A stretch of 37,136 bases of DNA, from positions 1 through 37,136 of the forward strand of contig CAKZMG010000075.1 of NCBI GenBank assembly GCA_937128235.1. The letters are read 5' to 3'. The stretch is from an uncultured Verrucomicrobiales bacterium (lineage in GTDB: Bacteria > Verrucomicrobiota > Verrucomicrobiia > Verrucomicrobiales > Akkermansiaceae). Made by a program: the position numbers and the translations under genes. The notes below the pieces were generated by a model, which was given only the letters and a program-made list of their open reading frames with translations, was not told the DNA's origin and made no database searches. Shown here piece after piece: positions 7,893-15,878 of the stretch (within the stretch, counting starts at the first letter, position 1; each line of letters begins with the position of its first letter).

Positions 7893-10800
7893 TTATTTTT
7901 TAGGAGCTAATCCGAATGAGGTTTCCATCCATGATCCGCATGAGCAGCCAGCACCTTGTTCTTGGACGAGGAGCATGCCATGAGCTGGCACGTAGGAGAG
8001 CCAGCAGCCTGGGCGGACTCTGGTGACAGCCGAAGTCTGGTTAGATGATGGGTGCCAGAGGGCAATGTTTCCTGCATATTGACCTGACATACCGAGTCCA
8101 CGGAAGAAGAGTAAGTTTTTAGCTCCGCGGAAGCTTGAGCAGCCATTTCTTGTGGGCATGACGTTAGAAATACGCGTTCCTGTGACTAGGTCATATTTGT
8201 GAGGTTCTAAATGAAGGTGTCCTTGTGAAATGACTGGGATCTGGTGATTTCCTCCATGGTGAGATGATCTCCAACCATGCGATGCTGACCAGCCAGATGC
8301 TCCATTTGAAGCATCATAGGTCTGGATGTAGAAGGTGTCATTGCCCTGGTTACTGCCTGTTAGAAAGAGTTTTCCGTTGTCGTGCTGGAGCCAGATGCAT
8401 GGCTCGCCACCGCTTGGAGAAATTGATTTATCCCAGAGTTTAGTCCCCGTGTTTATGTTTAGACAAACGAGATAGACTGATGATTTCCAAGTGCCTACTG
8501 ATAGGTTTGAGGTAGCGGTATTTCTCGCGCCACTGCTTCTGCTTTCTAGGAAGAAGAGTTTACCATCAGCTTTAGTGATGCTGACGTTGAGAATAGTTCC
8601 CACATCGTAGGTCCAGTTCGTAGCTCCAGTGGAGCTATTCAAGGAGAAAATATTATCTGAACAGACTTGATAAGTTTGGTTCCCGCTCTGTGCATCAAAC
8701 CAGTATTCCTGTCCCCAGTAGTCTTTGTAAAATGAGCCTTTCTTGGTGGCTGAGCCGATGACACTATTACCTTCGCTAGATATGTAGCCCCACTCATATT
8801 CGTAAGCTGGGCTGGCGGTATCATTGAGATTACTCGGAACTACATTGTAGACGGTTCGTGCTCCGGTGTCTTTATCTAACAGCCAGCATTGACTGCGGAC
8901 TGCCATGTAGATGCCTTCGTCCGCTGCGCAGAAATTTGAAGCATCTCGGATCATGTTAAGTCTGTGAACATCTCTGATGTCGCGCGTCCAGATGACACTT
9001 CCATTTTGTGAGTCTAGTGCGAGTAATCGACCTAGTCCTTGGCAGTAGAATCTACCGTTGGCTGCGAGTGGTGATGGCGCGCGCACCATTCTATCGATGA
9101 CGATTTCTGGTCCTGGGCGGCCGATCCATTTGAGTTCAAATCCTGAAATGTTTTGCTTATTGCCAAGCTCGTCATTGTTGGCGTTTTTGTTTGCTCCGTT
9201 ACCGTTCTGGTGAGTCCATTCATCGGTTCCTGTGGCTGCTGCCTTGATGTCGCCCTGCATGGATGATCCGCTGATGCCAGCTACCATTCCATGTTTAGGA
9301 ACAGCGTATTTTTCTGTAGCACTCTTAAGTGCGCTGTAGGATGTGGTGTTAGTGATTTGTTTCTGTGAAACGATCAAATTAAATGTGTCTTCTAAGACTG
9401 GCAGGTCAGAGAGGTCTGTTGCTAAAATGACTTGGACACGAGAGCCATAGACTCCACGTTCTGTTAGAAAATCTCTTGCAGTATCTACCTCAGCTTGGGT
9501 CTCTTCTACGCAGAAAATGACTAGCTTGCTCTGCCGCGCTAGCTCAAAGGCGAGCTTCCCATCGCCACAGCCATAGTCTAGGCAATAGCCTGCGGTTGGA
9601 GCGTTGTTCAGTGCTAGAATCTCGCTCGCTTTAGCCGCCCATCCACCTGGGGTTGTGTAGCCAGATTGACTAGGGATAGAAGCTGGGCTATAGTCCCATA
9701 TACGGGATGACTCCATGGTGTTAGAGACAGTTTCTTGCCCATTATCCAGCTGGACGACTCGGTAGATCACCACCTGACCATTTTGGAGATTAGTGATTTC
9801 GACCTCGTGATCAGTCTTGAGGGTGTAGTCTTCATAGCGGGTATCTAGCACTCCGTCTTTACCGTATTCCAGGATAGTAGCTGATGGTGTATCAGTTTTC
9901 CAACGGATGAATACGGAGCCAGTTTTCATTTCTAATGTAGGCTCAAGATTCCCCTGAATAGCCTGCTGATAAGTAGGGGTGACTCTGAGTCGGAAGAATT
10001 GTTTGCTGTTATTTATAGGGACATTGTAGCGGAAGAAATATTTGCGCATTCCATTCCCTAAGTCAGTAGCTTCTGAGTGCTGAGTGAAGAACGTATTGCC
10101 ACTGTTCCACTGTGTCATGTTGGTAGTGACTTCTAGCTTATATGCCGCATTGCTCACTAGCGCTGGGCGCGTGTAGCTGATGAGCGGGTAGGTATTTCCA
10201 CCTACTTCTACTTCTGAGATCTCAATGCTAGTGGGGTCTTCTTTTTCTGGATCAGTTCCCTGTGCGTATTCAAGATAGTTAGAGCGCCCATCACCATCAT
10301 GATCTTGTTCTGCGGTGTAGGCAGTGGTGCCAAACTGCTCCATCTCCCAGTCATCATCCATGCCATCACCATCCACATCCACGATGGTGTCACCTGAAAC
10401 GGAAATTCCTTTCTGGGTGTTTTCATAAAGGCTTTTTATTTCTGCGGTGGTGAGCACGCGTCTCCAGATGGCTGCTTCATCTAAATTGCCTCTGTAGTGA
10501 TAATTCTTATTACTATCTGCAGCGATCACTGTAGGAAGCCCCGTATTGATGGATGTGATCGAGCTGATGCTAGTTTGACCTTTGTATTTTCCATCGATAT
10601 AAAATCTAGCGTTTCCATTCCTATCATTGCTGACAGCTACGTGATGCCAACGTCCATCAGCGATTCCATTTGCTCCAAATCCATTGATGATGCTTGTTTT
10701 CTTTTTCCTAGAGCCGTCTGAGATATTGAAGCCTAGACCTCCGTCTGAGAGACCGTAAATGTACCAGCCCACATTGCTACTGCTAGTCCAGTTACCACTG

Positions 10801-11171
10801 CCGATCAGAATGGGGTCAGTAGATCCTCCTCCGAGGTTGGTGTTGTTGTGCATTTTACCTAGATGCTTAAACCAGATAGATACAGTGAAGTCTGTGGATG
10901 CTCCGAACTGAAAATCAGTGCCATTTCCTAGACTGATCGCCTGTTTTGGATCGAGCTGATCGCGAAGTTTAATACTGTGCCCATTGATTCCGACTTGGAA
11001 TTCTGGCGCATTGTCAGTAGTGCCATGGTTCACATTGCCAGAGTTTGACGTATCTTTGAAATTTTTCTCAAACCGATAATACCCTACAAGATCTTGTGTA
11101 AGATCCTGAGCGGTAGCACTACTATAGAGAAGTGAGGTGATGAAGCAGATGTTGCAGATTTTTTTAAACAT
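7893..11171 (-). CDS. Large secreted LamG / Ca-loop / Fn3-like / SAM-methyltransferase / PQQ-propeller protein
   Basis: From the ATG at 11171 the product is 1092 residues with a signal peptide cut near ATAQ; a start 12 codons upstream would spoil it. Domains in order: LamG/concanavalin-like lectin fold (about 28-255, with DGRWHHVAVS and YIDGKYKG); thrombospondin-3/EF-hand-like calcium loops (DVDGDGMDDDWE and DHDGDGRSNYLEYAQGTDP, 265-308); a beta-sandwich segment (about 318-400); a fibronectin-III-like segment (about 405-490); a class I methyltransferase domain (about 510-630) with a well-kept motif I (LDYGCGDGK, 531-539) and VEET at the end of strand 2; then a PQQ-like propeller to the end with blades such as LALDSQNGSVIW. 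A Cys pair (GCSCGS) lies near the C-terminus. A SAM-binding fold on an exported protein is puzzling, since SAM is cytoplasmic. It heads an operon with the smaller PQQ gene. Confidence 0.82.
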   Translation of the reverse strand: MFKKICNICFITSLLYSSATAQDLTQDLVGYYRFEKNFKDTSNSGNVNHGTTDNAPEFQVGINGHSIKLRDQLDPKQAISLGNGTDFQFGASTDFTVSIWFKHLGKMHNNTNLGGGSTDPILIGSGNWTSSSNVGWYIYGLSDGGLGFNISDGSRKKKTSIINGFGANGIADGRWHHVAVSNDRNGNARFYIDGKYKGQTSISSITSINTGLPTVIAADSNKNYHYRGNLDEAAIWRRVLTTAEIKSLYENTQKGISVSGDTIVDVDGDGMDDDWEMEQFGTTAYTAEQDHDGDGRSNYLEYAQGTDPEKEDPTSIEISEVEVGGNTYPLISYTRPALVSNAAYKLEVTTNMTQWNSGNTFFTQHSEATDLGNGMRKYFFRYNVPINNSKQFFRLRVTPTYQQAIQGNLEPTLEMKTGSVFIRWKTDTPSATILEYGKDGVLDTRYEDYTLKTDHEVEITNLQNGQVVIYRVVQLDNGQETVSNTMESSRIWDYSPASIPSQSGYTTPGGWAAKASEILALNNAPTAGYCLDYGCGDGKLAFELARQSKLVIFCVEETQAEVDTARDFLTERGVYGSRVQVILATDLSDLPVLEDTFNLIVSQKQITNTTSYSALKSATEKYAVPKHGMVAGISGSSMQGDIKAAATGTDEWTHQNGNGANKNANNDELGNKQNISGFELKWIGRPGPEIVIDRMVRAPSPLAANGRFYCQGLGRLLALDSQNGSVIWTRDIRDVHRLNMIRDASNFCAADEGIYMAVRSQCWLLDKDTGARTVYNVVPSNLNDTASPAYEYEWGYISSEGNSVIGSATKKGSFYKDYWGQEYWFDAQSGNQTYQVCSDNIFSLNSSTGATNWTYDVGTILNVSITKADGKLFFLESRSSGARNTATSNLSVGTWKSSVYLVCLNINTGTKLWDKSISPSGGEPCIWLQHDNGKLFLTGSNQGNDTFYIQTYDASNGASGWSASHGWRSSHHGGNHQIPVISQGHLHLEPHKYDLVTGTRISNVMPTRNGCSSFRGAKNLLFFRGLGMSGQYAGNIALWHPSSNQTSAVTRVRPGCWLSYVPAHGMLLVQEQGAGCSCGSWMETSFGLAPKK

Positions 11172-11236
11172 AACAAAGATGGTGACGGAGAGTAATAGAC
11201 GAAACATTGGTGAACAAAATTACTCACGCAGAAGTG

Positions 11237-11257
11237 TCACAATAGATTGAATTGTGA
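11237..11257. promoter_or_regulatory. Inverted repeat TCACAAT-N7-ATTGTGA upstream of the PQQ operon
   Basis: Seven-base perfect arms are separated by seven bases. The arms contain TCACA/TGTGA, the half-sites used by CRP/FNR-type regulators, although the arm order (TCACA first) is the reverse of a classical CRP site (TGTGA-N6-TCACA). It may be an operator or a leader hairpin for the minus-strand operon. Confidence 0.25.
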
Positions 11258-11464
11258 GTGGGTTGCAATAAAAACCATCAGGCAAAAAACACTTTCGATA
11301 TAACAAAATACGCAGAAAGCTTACGGTTATTAGAATATGCCTTTTCCTTAGTCGGACCTGACAGAGTAAATGTCTAGTTTGCTATATTTGATCTAGAATA
11401 TCAGCTCATATTCACTAGAGGTAAGTTTTACAGCTCAAACCTACAAAAAAAGTGAAATGAGTTA

Positions 11465-11483
11465 TTGCAAATGATTCTCAATA
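11465..11483. promoter_or_regulatory. Fur-box-like operator upstream of feoA
   Basis: TTGCAAATGATTCTCAATA lies 28 bases upstream of the feoA ATG. It contains AATGATTCTCAAT, close to the classic ferric-uptake-regulator box core (AATGATAATCATT; natural sites often read AATGATTCTCATT). Placed before feoA-feoB, this strongly suggests iron-dependent repression by Fur. The match is by eye to the known consensus. Confidence 0.7.
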
Positions 11484-11510
11484 GTGTTTATTTGCGTCGT
11501 AAAGCAAATT

Positions 11511-11744
11511 ATGGCTAACGAACTACAGACTCTCACATCAGCAGCACCGGGTAATACATGGCGTATTAGCGCGTTTGATGCGGCTGATCTCACGGGCTGT
11601 AAACAGCTTCGTGAAATGGGATTTTGTGAAAAACTGAAAGTGACTAAGCTCTCAAATGGACGCAACATTATCTGTGTCACCTGCGGCACTAAGCTTGTTT
11701 TGAATCGCAAGTTAGCTGATCAAGTGATGGTCTGTCCTGTTTAA
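11511..11744 (+). CDS. feoA: Ferrous iron transport protein A
   Basis: This is a 77-residue SH3-like FeoA-domain protein, a cytoplasmic accessory of the FeoB ferrous-iron transporter. Visible family features are LREMGFCEKLKVTKLSNGRNIICVTCGTKLVLNRKLADQVMV, the region where FeoA proteins carry the conserved LxxMGxxxGxxV, G and A..I/V positions. I use the ATG at 11511; an in-frame GTG at 11484 overlaps the Fur box and is unlikely. There is no good Shine-Dalgarno. feoB follows after 33 bases, so the two are an operon. Two extra cysteines in the core (MGFC and ICVTCG) are not essential to the family. Confidence 0.9.
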   Translation: MANELQTLTSAAPGNTWRISAFDAADLTGCKQLREMGFCEKLKVTKLSNGRNIICVTCGTKLVLNRKLADQVMVCPV

Positions 11745-11777
11745 ATTATTTTTTTCTAACTACCAGGCACTACATTT

Positions 11778-13682
11778 ATGATTACCGATGCGTCAGAATC
11801 AAATACGGTTGCCCTAGTGGGAAATCCGAATGCTGGAAAAACCACTATTTTTAATGCGCTCACTGGGCAGAACCAAAAAGTAGGGAACTATTCTGGGGTG
11901 ACGGTGAGCAAAAAAAGCGGCACATTTCGCACGCCCGATGGCAGAAAGATGGAGCTGATCGATCTGCCGGGATGTCTTTCCCTGAACTCATCATCAGAAG
12001 ACGAAAAGATTACGGCAAGTGTTTTAAAAGGAGATCAAGAAGGAGAGTCCATTCCAGACGTAGTGGTCTGCGTGGTGGATGCTTCATCGCTAGAACGCCA
12101 GCTGCGGCTGGTCTTAGAAGTCATAGAACTTGGGCTGCCGACAGTGTTGGCACTGAACATGGTGGACATGGCGGAGAGCGGTGGTGTGCGTCTCGATCCC
12201 ACACTTTTAACTGAGGAGCTAGGCATCCCTGTGGTGCCGATGCAGGCTAATAAAGGGAAGGGAATCATCGAGCTGAAACAGGCGTTGAGAATGCCGCTGC
12301 CCGCGCTTTCTGAGCATCATTGGGAAGCGACTGATGAGGGGCGGATGGATAAAATAGAGTCCACCGTGCAGTCATCTGCCAGACGCTCAGATGATGATAA
12401 CTACTCCCATACTTTAAGCGATAAACTCGACAGCTGGTTTCTGCATCCGTTCACAGGTTGGCTGAGTTTTATTGCTATCATGTTGGCAGTATTTTGGTCA
12501 ATTTTCGCCCTTTCCGAAGCTCCAATGGGAATGGTGGAAGATGGTTTTGGTGCGCTTGGAAACTGGGTGAACGGCATGATGTCTGAAGGTGATCTGCGTA
12601 GCTTGATCGTGGATGGAGTGATCGCGGGTCTCGGTGGGACGGTGATCTTTTTACCACAAATTATTATCTTATTTTTCTTCATAGGTCTCATGGAAACCAC
12701 TGGCTACATGAGCCGCGCTGCCTATCTGATGGATGGCGTGATGTCTAAAGTAGGGCTTAGCGGTAGAGCATTTCTTCCGCTTCTCAGTGCGCATGCTTGT
12801 GCTATCCCTGGAATCATGGCGACACGCACCATCCCAAGCGCAAGAGAGAGATTCATCACTATTTTAATCGCTCCGTGGATGAGCTGCTCGGCGAGAATCC
12901 CAGTTTACACCACCTTGATTTTATTGCTCATACCAGAGGTAAGTTTTTTCAATAAAGCACTGATGATGTTAGGGATTTATTCTGTGGGGATCATCACCGC
13001 CTTTATAGCTGCTAAAATTTTAAGAACAAAGATACCAGCCGATAAAGAGGCGAGCCATTTTCTGTTAGAATTGCCGAGTTACAGAGCTCCACAGTTTGGT
13101 TATTTGATCCGTCAGATAGCATCCCGAGCATGGGCGTTTCTCAAGCGTGCAGGAACTGTGATTCTAGGTCTCACTATTCTGCTATGGGCACTGCAAACAT
13201 ACCCTAAACCAGCTGAGGGTAGTCTGGCGGCAGAGGATAGTGCGCTGGCGCTGGAGCAGTCCTACATGGGGCAGGCTGGAAAGGTAGTAGAGCCTGTGAT
13301 GAAGCCGCTTGGGTATGATTGGCGGATGAGCACAGCTGTCATCGCATCGTTCGCAGCACGCGAGGTGTTTGTGAGTAATCTGATGATCACTTATTCCATT
13401 GAGGAGAGTGATGATGAAGATGCAATGGGCCAGAGTCTGCGTGATAAATTAGCTGCATCAACATGGCCAGACACGGGCGAGAAAATTTACACGCCTTTGA
13501 CTATTCTAAGCCTGTTAGTATTCTTCATCTACGCGCTCCAATGTTTACCCACAACGGTGGTGGTGATGCGTGAGTTGAACTCTAAGAAATGGGCGATTTA
13601 CCAACTGATCGGCATGAGTGCATTCGCCTATGTGGCAGCACTGAGTGTGTTCCAGATTGGGAAATTGTTAGGCTTCCAATAA
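11778..13682 (+). CDS. feoB: Ferrous iron transporter B
   Basis: FeoB imports Fe2+ through the inner membrane and has an N-terminal G-protein domain. In this 634-residue protein G1 is GNPNAGKT (residues 15-22), G2 lies in NYSGVTVSKK, G3 is DLPG and G4 is NMVD (about 126-129). A helical GDI-like spacer follows. From about residue 215 to the end are the membrane segments and the two Gate motifs: LSAHACAIPGIMATRTI in the first half, and AAREVFVSNL in the second. These cysteines and the surrounding residues are the proposed iron path. It is shorter than the E. coli protein (773) but within the range for the family. It is downstream of feoA under the Fur box and upstream of a small Cys-rich membrane protein. 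Confidence 0.96.
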   Translation: MITDASESNTVALVGNPNAGKTTIFNALTGQNQKVGNYSGVTVSKKSGTFRTPDGRKMELIDLPGCLSLNSSSEDEKITASVLKGDQEGESIPDVVVCVVDASSLERQLRLVLEVIELGLPTVLALNMVDMAESGGVRLDPTLLTEELGIPVVPMQANKGKGIIELKQALRMPLPALSEHHWEATDEGRMDKIESTVQSSARRSDDDNYSHTLSDKLDSWFLHPFTGWLSFIAIMLAVFWSIFALSEAPMGMVEDGFGALGNWVNGMMSEGDLRSLIVDGVIAGLGGTVIFLPQIIILFFFIGLMETTGYMSRAAYLMDGVMSKVGLSGRAFLPLLSAHACAIPGIMATRTIPSARERFITILIAPWMSCSARIPVYTTLILLLIPEVSFFNKALMMLGIYSVGIITAFIAAKILRTKIPADKEASHFLLELPSYRAPQFGYLIRQIASRAWAFLKRAGTVILGLTILLWALQTYPKPAEGSLAAEDSALALEQSYMGQAGKVVEPVMKPLGYDWRMSTAVIASFAAREVFVSNLMITYSIEESDDEDAMGQSLRDKLAASTWPDTGEKIYTPLTILSLLVFFIYALQCLPTTVVVMRELNSKKWAIYQLIGMSAFAYVAALSVFQIGKLLGFQ

Positions 13683-13689
13683 TGATAAA

Positions 13690-13839
13690 ATGAATGATCC
13701 GCAAACCATCGCAGCCCTGAGCATCGTGGCTCTGACAGTTTTGATTTTTAGTTATAAAATACTGAAGCGGAAATCTGGTACATGTGGAGGCGGGTGTTCT
13801 TGTTCTGTAAAACCGAAGGATAGTATCAACAAGTTATAA
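13690..13839 (+). CDS. Small FeoB-associated Cys-rich membrane protein
   Basis: A 49-codon frame starts seven bases after the feoB stop. It encodes one N-terminal hydrophobic segment (AALSIVALTVLIFSYKIL), then basic residues and the cluster TCGGGCSCSVK. This matches the FeoB-associated Cys-rich membrane protein type (PF12669-like): a single-pass peptide with a CxxxCxC-type tail found behind feoB in many bacteria. The tail may bind iron or a cluster to assist or sense transport; the exact role is not established. The last 14 bases overlap the convergent vapC gene. Despite its size, position and motif make it a real gene. Confidence 0.8.
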   Translation: MNDPQTIAALSIVALTVLIFSYKILKRKSGTCGGGCSCSVKPKDSINKL

Positions 13840-14209
13840 GTTGGCATAGATAGCTGAAATGTTGATCTGATGTGCACAGGATTAAGTCATGCTGTATCGC
13901 TAGTGCAGCTATCCAGATATCGTTTGATGGAATTTTCTGATTCGATTTCCGGAGTTGAGCGTAAATCTGGGCGTAGTGGTGGGTGGTTTGTTCGTTTGGG
14001 GAGAGGATGGTGACGCGAGGGCTATTGAGAAATTGTTGTAGAATCGCTGCATTTTTTAGCTCTTGATTACCCGCGGCAAAACCTGCACGGAGCTCTGCTA
14101 AGACGATGAGAGGTAGAAAAATGGTCTGAGCTGTTTGTATGAGTTCTATTCTGGTGGTGTCTCCTCTTACGAAGTCACTGTATGCATTTGTATCGAGGAG
14201 TAAGTTCAT
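13826..14209 (-). CDS. vapC: VapC-type PIN-domain toxin ribonuclease
   Basis: This is a 127-residue PIN-domain protein. The acidic residues that bind Mg2+ are visible: D in LLLDTNAYSD at the N-terminus, E in LAELRAG, D in SNDIWIAA, and D in CTSDQHF. VapC toxins cut tRNA or rRNA and are neutralised by the VapB partner. The ATG at 14207-14209 overlaps the antitoxin stop (ATGA), the usual coupled arrangement. An in-frame GTG two codons upstream also exists. The 3' end overlaps the Cys-rich iron gene by 14 bases tail-to-tail, suggesting that this module was placed directly against the feo operon. Confidence 0.9.
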   Translation of the reverse strand: MNLLLDTNAYSDFVRGDTTRIELIQTAQTIFLPLIVLAELRAGFAAGNQELKNAAILQQFLNSPRVTILSPNEQTTHHYAQIYAQLRKSNQKIPSNDIWIAALAIQHDLILCTSDQHFSYLCQLITC

Positions 14210-14454
14210 TTCCACATTTCCTCATCAATTGTTTGATGATCTGCTTGAGCTTTGTCAAACTCAGGATCTTCTTGCCATGAGTTGATTAAAAAATCAAGAT
14301 CGTGGTGGCGGATAGGTTTAGAATCTAGTTCTAAGTTCTGCATTAGTGACTCGATAACAACAGTGTTTAGACTCTTGTTTTCTTTTTTAGCTCGTTGTCT
14401 TAGAGCATCATCGAGGGTGCTAGGGATGGATCTGATGGTATATTGACTACTCAT
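14206..14454 (-). CDS. Ribbon-helix-helix antitoxin partner of VapC (FitA/VapB-like)
   Basis: The 82-residue product from the ATG at 14454 begins with a ribbon-helix-helix DNA-binding domain: the strand YTIRSIP, then a helix-turn-helix pair (STLDDALRQRAKKENKSLNTVVIESLM), as in FitA/CopG-like antitoxins. The C-terminal acidic part (EDPEFDKAQADHQTIDEEMW) should wrap around the toxin. A frame extending upstream to 14538 would run into the ABC gene and past a strong promoter, so I reject it. The ATG lies only a few bases after the predicted transcription start, so the mRNA may be leaderless. The RHH domain probably binds the perfect palindrome over its own promoter. Confidence 0.85.
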   Translation of the reverse strand: MSSQYTIRSIPSTLDDALRQRAKKENKSLNTVVIESLMQNLELDSKPIRHHDLDFLINSWQEDPEFDKAQADHQTIDEEMWK

Positions 14455-14457
14455 GAT

Positions 14458-14492
14458 GCCTACATTGTAGGCGCTTTGTGCAGGCGTGTCAA
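14458..14492 (-). promoter_or_regulatory. Strong sigma-70 promoter with overlapping operator of the vapBC module
   Basis: Reading leftward, TTGACA (14487-14492), a 17-base spacer and TACAAT (14464-14469) form a near-ideal promoter. The -10 sits inside GCCTACAATGTAGGC (14458-14472), a perfect 7-1-7 palindrome, as expected of the autoregulatory site of a ribbon-helix-helix antitoxin. The antitoxin ATG follows at 14454. Confidence 0.8.
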
Positions 14493-14497
14493 GTTTG

Positions 14498-15307
14498 CTA
14501 GTGAGTGGCCGCAGATTCCATCGTAGGAATCGCTTCAAGTAGCTTTTTAGTGTAGTCGTGCTCGGGATGGTTAAATAGCTGCTCGGACTCGCCGTATTCT
14601 ACTATTTTTCCCTTATACATAACGGCGATGTTATCGGCAATATAGCGCACTACCGAAAGGTCGTGCGAGATGAAGATCATCGTGAGGTCTAACTCGTCAC
14701 GGAGCTTGAGTAGTAAGTTTAGGATCTGTGATTGAATCGACACATCGAGAGCGGAAACAGGCTCGTCCGCGATGATGAGCTTTGGCTCGGGTGCGAGCGC
14801 TCTGGCGATGGCAATACGCTGCCGCTGACCACCAGAAAATTCATGCGGGTATTTCTTCATGAACGATGGGTTGAGACCCACGCGCTCCATGAGGGCGACA
14901 ACGGCATCCATCATGCCAGATTTATTCCGTCCTAGTCCAGGATGCCGCTGGAGCAGTGCTTCTGAAAGAGTGGAGTAAATGGTCATCCTAGGATTCAGCG
15001 ATGCGTAGGGATCCTGGAAGATCATCTGGAAGTCTAGTCTCTTTTGGCGGACTTCATTAGAGGTAAGTTTTGTTAGGTTTTCGCCCTCTAAAATGATGTC
15101 CCCGCTGGTAGCAGGAATGAGCTGCATGATGGTGCGCGAGAGAGTGGATTTCCCGCAGCCAGATTCCCCAACAAGCCCGAGAATCTCTCCTTTCTTGATG
15201 GATAGAGAAACACCATCGACCGCCTTCACGGAGTCAACTTCCTTCTGAATGAGAATCCCTTTTTTGACTGGGAAATGAGTTTTAACTTCTTGTAGATCTA
15301 GGAACAT
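14498..15307 (-). CDS. Oligopeptide/dipeptide-type ABC transporter ATP-binding protein
   Basis: This is a 269-residue ABC ATPase of the OppF/DppF group. It has Walker A GESGCGKST (47-55), a Q-loop in FQDPYASLNPRM (97-108), signature FSGGQRQRIAIARAL (157-171), Walker B LIIADEP (177-183) and an H-loop in ISHDLS (about 214-219). OppF-type proteins power import of peptides, or in some cases other solutes. OppF proteins are often about 300-330 residues; this one ends soon after AIPT and lacks the usual Cys-containing C-terminal extension. No permease, binding protein or partner OppD-type ATPase is adjacent. Both neighbours are toxin-antitoxin modules, so the rest of the transporter is elsewhere or the gene has been cut off from it. 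Confidence 0.88.
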   Translation of the reverse strand: MFLDLQEVKTHFPVKKGILIQKEVDSVKAVDGVSLSIKKGEILGLVGESGCGKSTLSRTIMQLIPATSGDIILEGENLTKLTSNEVRQKRLDFQMIFQDPYASLNPRMTIYSTLSEALLQRHPGLGRNKSGMMDAVVALMERVGLNPSFMKKYPHEFSGGQRQRIAIARALAPEPKLIIADEPVSALDVSIQSQILNLLLKLRDELDLTMIFISHDLSVVRYIADNIAVMYKGKIVEYGESEQLFNHPEHDYTKKLLEAIPTMESAATH

Positions 15308-15343
15308 TGTGTTGGCTAATTGCTGAGTTATTGTAAATGAGTT

Positions 15344-15637
15344 TTAGCGGTTACGCTTCCACTGGTTTGGTTTCCTGCTGGTATGAAAAACAGAGGTGAC
15401 GATAATGATGCCTTCCTCGCTTCGGTATAAAATTACAAAAGGAAATCTGCGCATGTGGTATCTTCTGAAGTAGTCATCGACCTTACTCCAAGCTTCATTC
15501 ATTTCACAGATAAGTGACATTGCGAGATCAAATTCAGTTAAAAATTCTCCACCAAGACCAGTGGAGCTATTTTCATAAAACTCTACTGAGTCAGTAAGCT
15601 CATCAGCAGCATCTTGAAGTATGCGATATTCTCTCAC
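15344..15637 (-). CDS. ParE/RelE-type toxin
   Basis: This is a 97-residue protein of the RelE/ParE superfamily. It has an opening strand (REYRILQDAADEL), a helical hairpin (SVEFYENSS...FLTEFDLAMSLICEM), then the basic strands RRYHMRRFPFVILYRSEEGIIIVTSVFHTSRKP that form the active surface. The pattern FPFVILYR followed by I.V.AVFH.SR.P is typical of ParE-like toxins. It starts with GTG sharing its first base with the antitoxin stop (TAGTG), so it is translationally coupled. ParE members poison gyrase while RelE members cut ribosome-bound mRNA; the sequence alone does not decide. The gyrase operon is elsewhere in this window. Confidence 0.85.
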   Translation of the reverse strand: MREYRILQDAADELTDSVEFYENSSTGLGGEFLTEFDLAMSLICEMNEAWSKVDDYFRRYHMRRFPFVILYRSEEGIIIVTSVFHTSRKPNQWKRNR

Positions 15638-15858
15638 TAACCTAATTTAGTTCTGAGATCTGCAATGAGTTCTTGTCCATCTACCGCTAGGATTTCGCCG
15701 CGTCTATATGCTTCAAAGCGAGATTTAGATTCTTCAAGATGCTCATCGAGGTATGTCACACGCTTGTTAGATAGACTTTCTTGTAAATGATCTACAAGTA
15801 TAGCTCGTTGCGCTTCTGGTAATTTCAGAGCTTCAGATTCTATTGTTATGGCGTCCAT
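15637..15858 (-). CDS. Antitoxin of the addiction-module component family (PF09720-like)
   Basis: This 73-residue protein opens with ITIESEALKLPEAQRAILVDHLQESL, the usual helical start of the small unstable antitoxins that pair with RelE/ParE toxins (TIGR02574/PF09720 type). It ends with EELIADLRTKLG-like residues similar to that family's tail. It lacks an obvious DNA-binding domain, so autoregulation may depend on the toxin complex. It lies 76 bases after the proS stop and directly precedes the toxin with a one-base overlap. Confidence 0.82.
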   Translation of the reverse strand: MDAITIESEALKLPEAQRAILVDHLQESLSNKRVTYLDEHLEESKSRFEAYRRGEILAVDGQELIADLRTKLG

Positions 15859-15878
15859 GGTGATATATTCGCATGTGA

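Larger units (their letters stand above)
11172..11510. other. Divergent intergenic region between the PQQ operon and feoA
   Basis: No gene is seen in these 339 AT-rich bases. They hold the Fur-box-like sequence near the right end and a perfect inverted repeat TCACAAT-N7-ATTGTGA at 11237-11257, about 65 bases upstream of the PQQ/methyltransferase start. The latter resembles an operator for a dimeric regulator (CRP-like half sites TGTGA/TCACA are visible), which is inference. Promoter elements for both directions must lie here, but I see no convincing -35/-10 pair. Confidence 0.5.

Noticed and set aside
14455-14538. Upstream extension of the VapC-partner antitoxin
   Set aside because: It lies over the antitoxin promoter and the end of the ABC gene; the ATG at 14454 gives a normal ribbon-helix-helix start.
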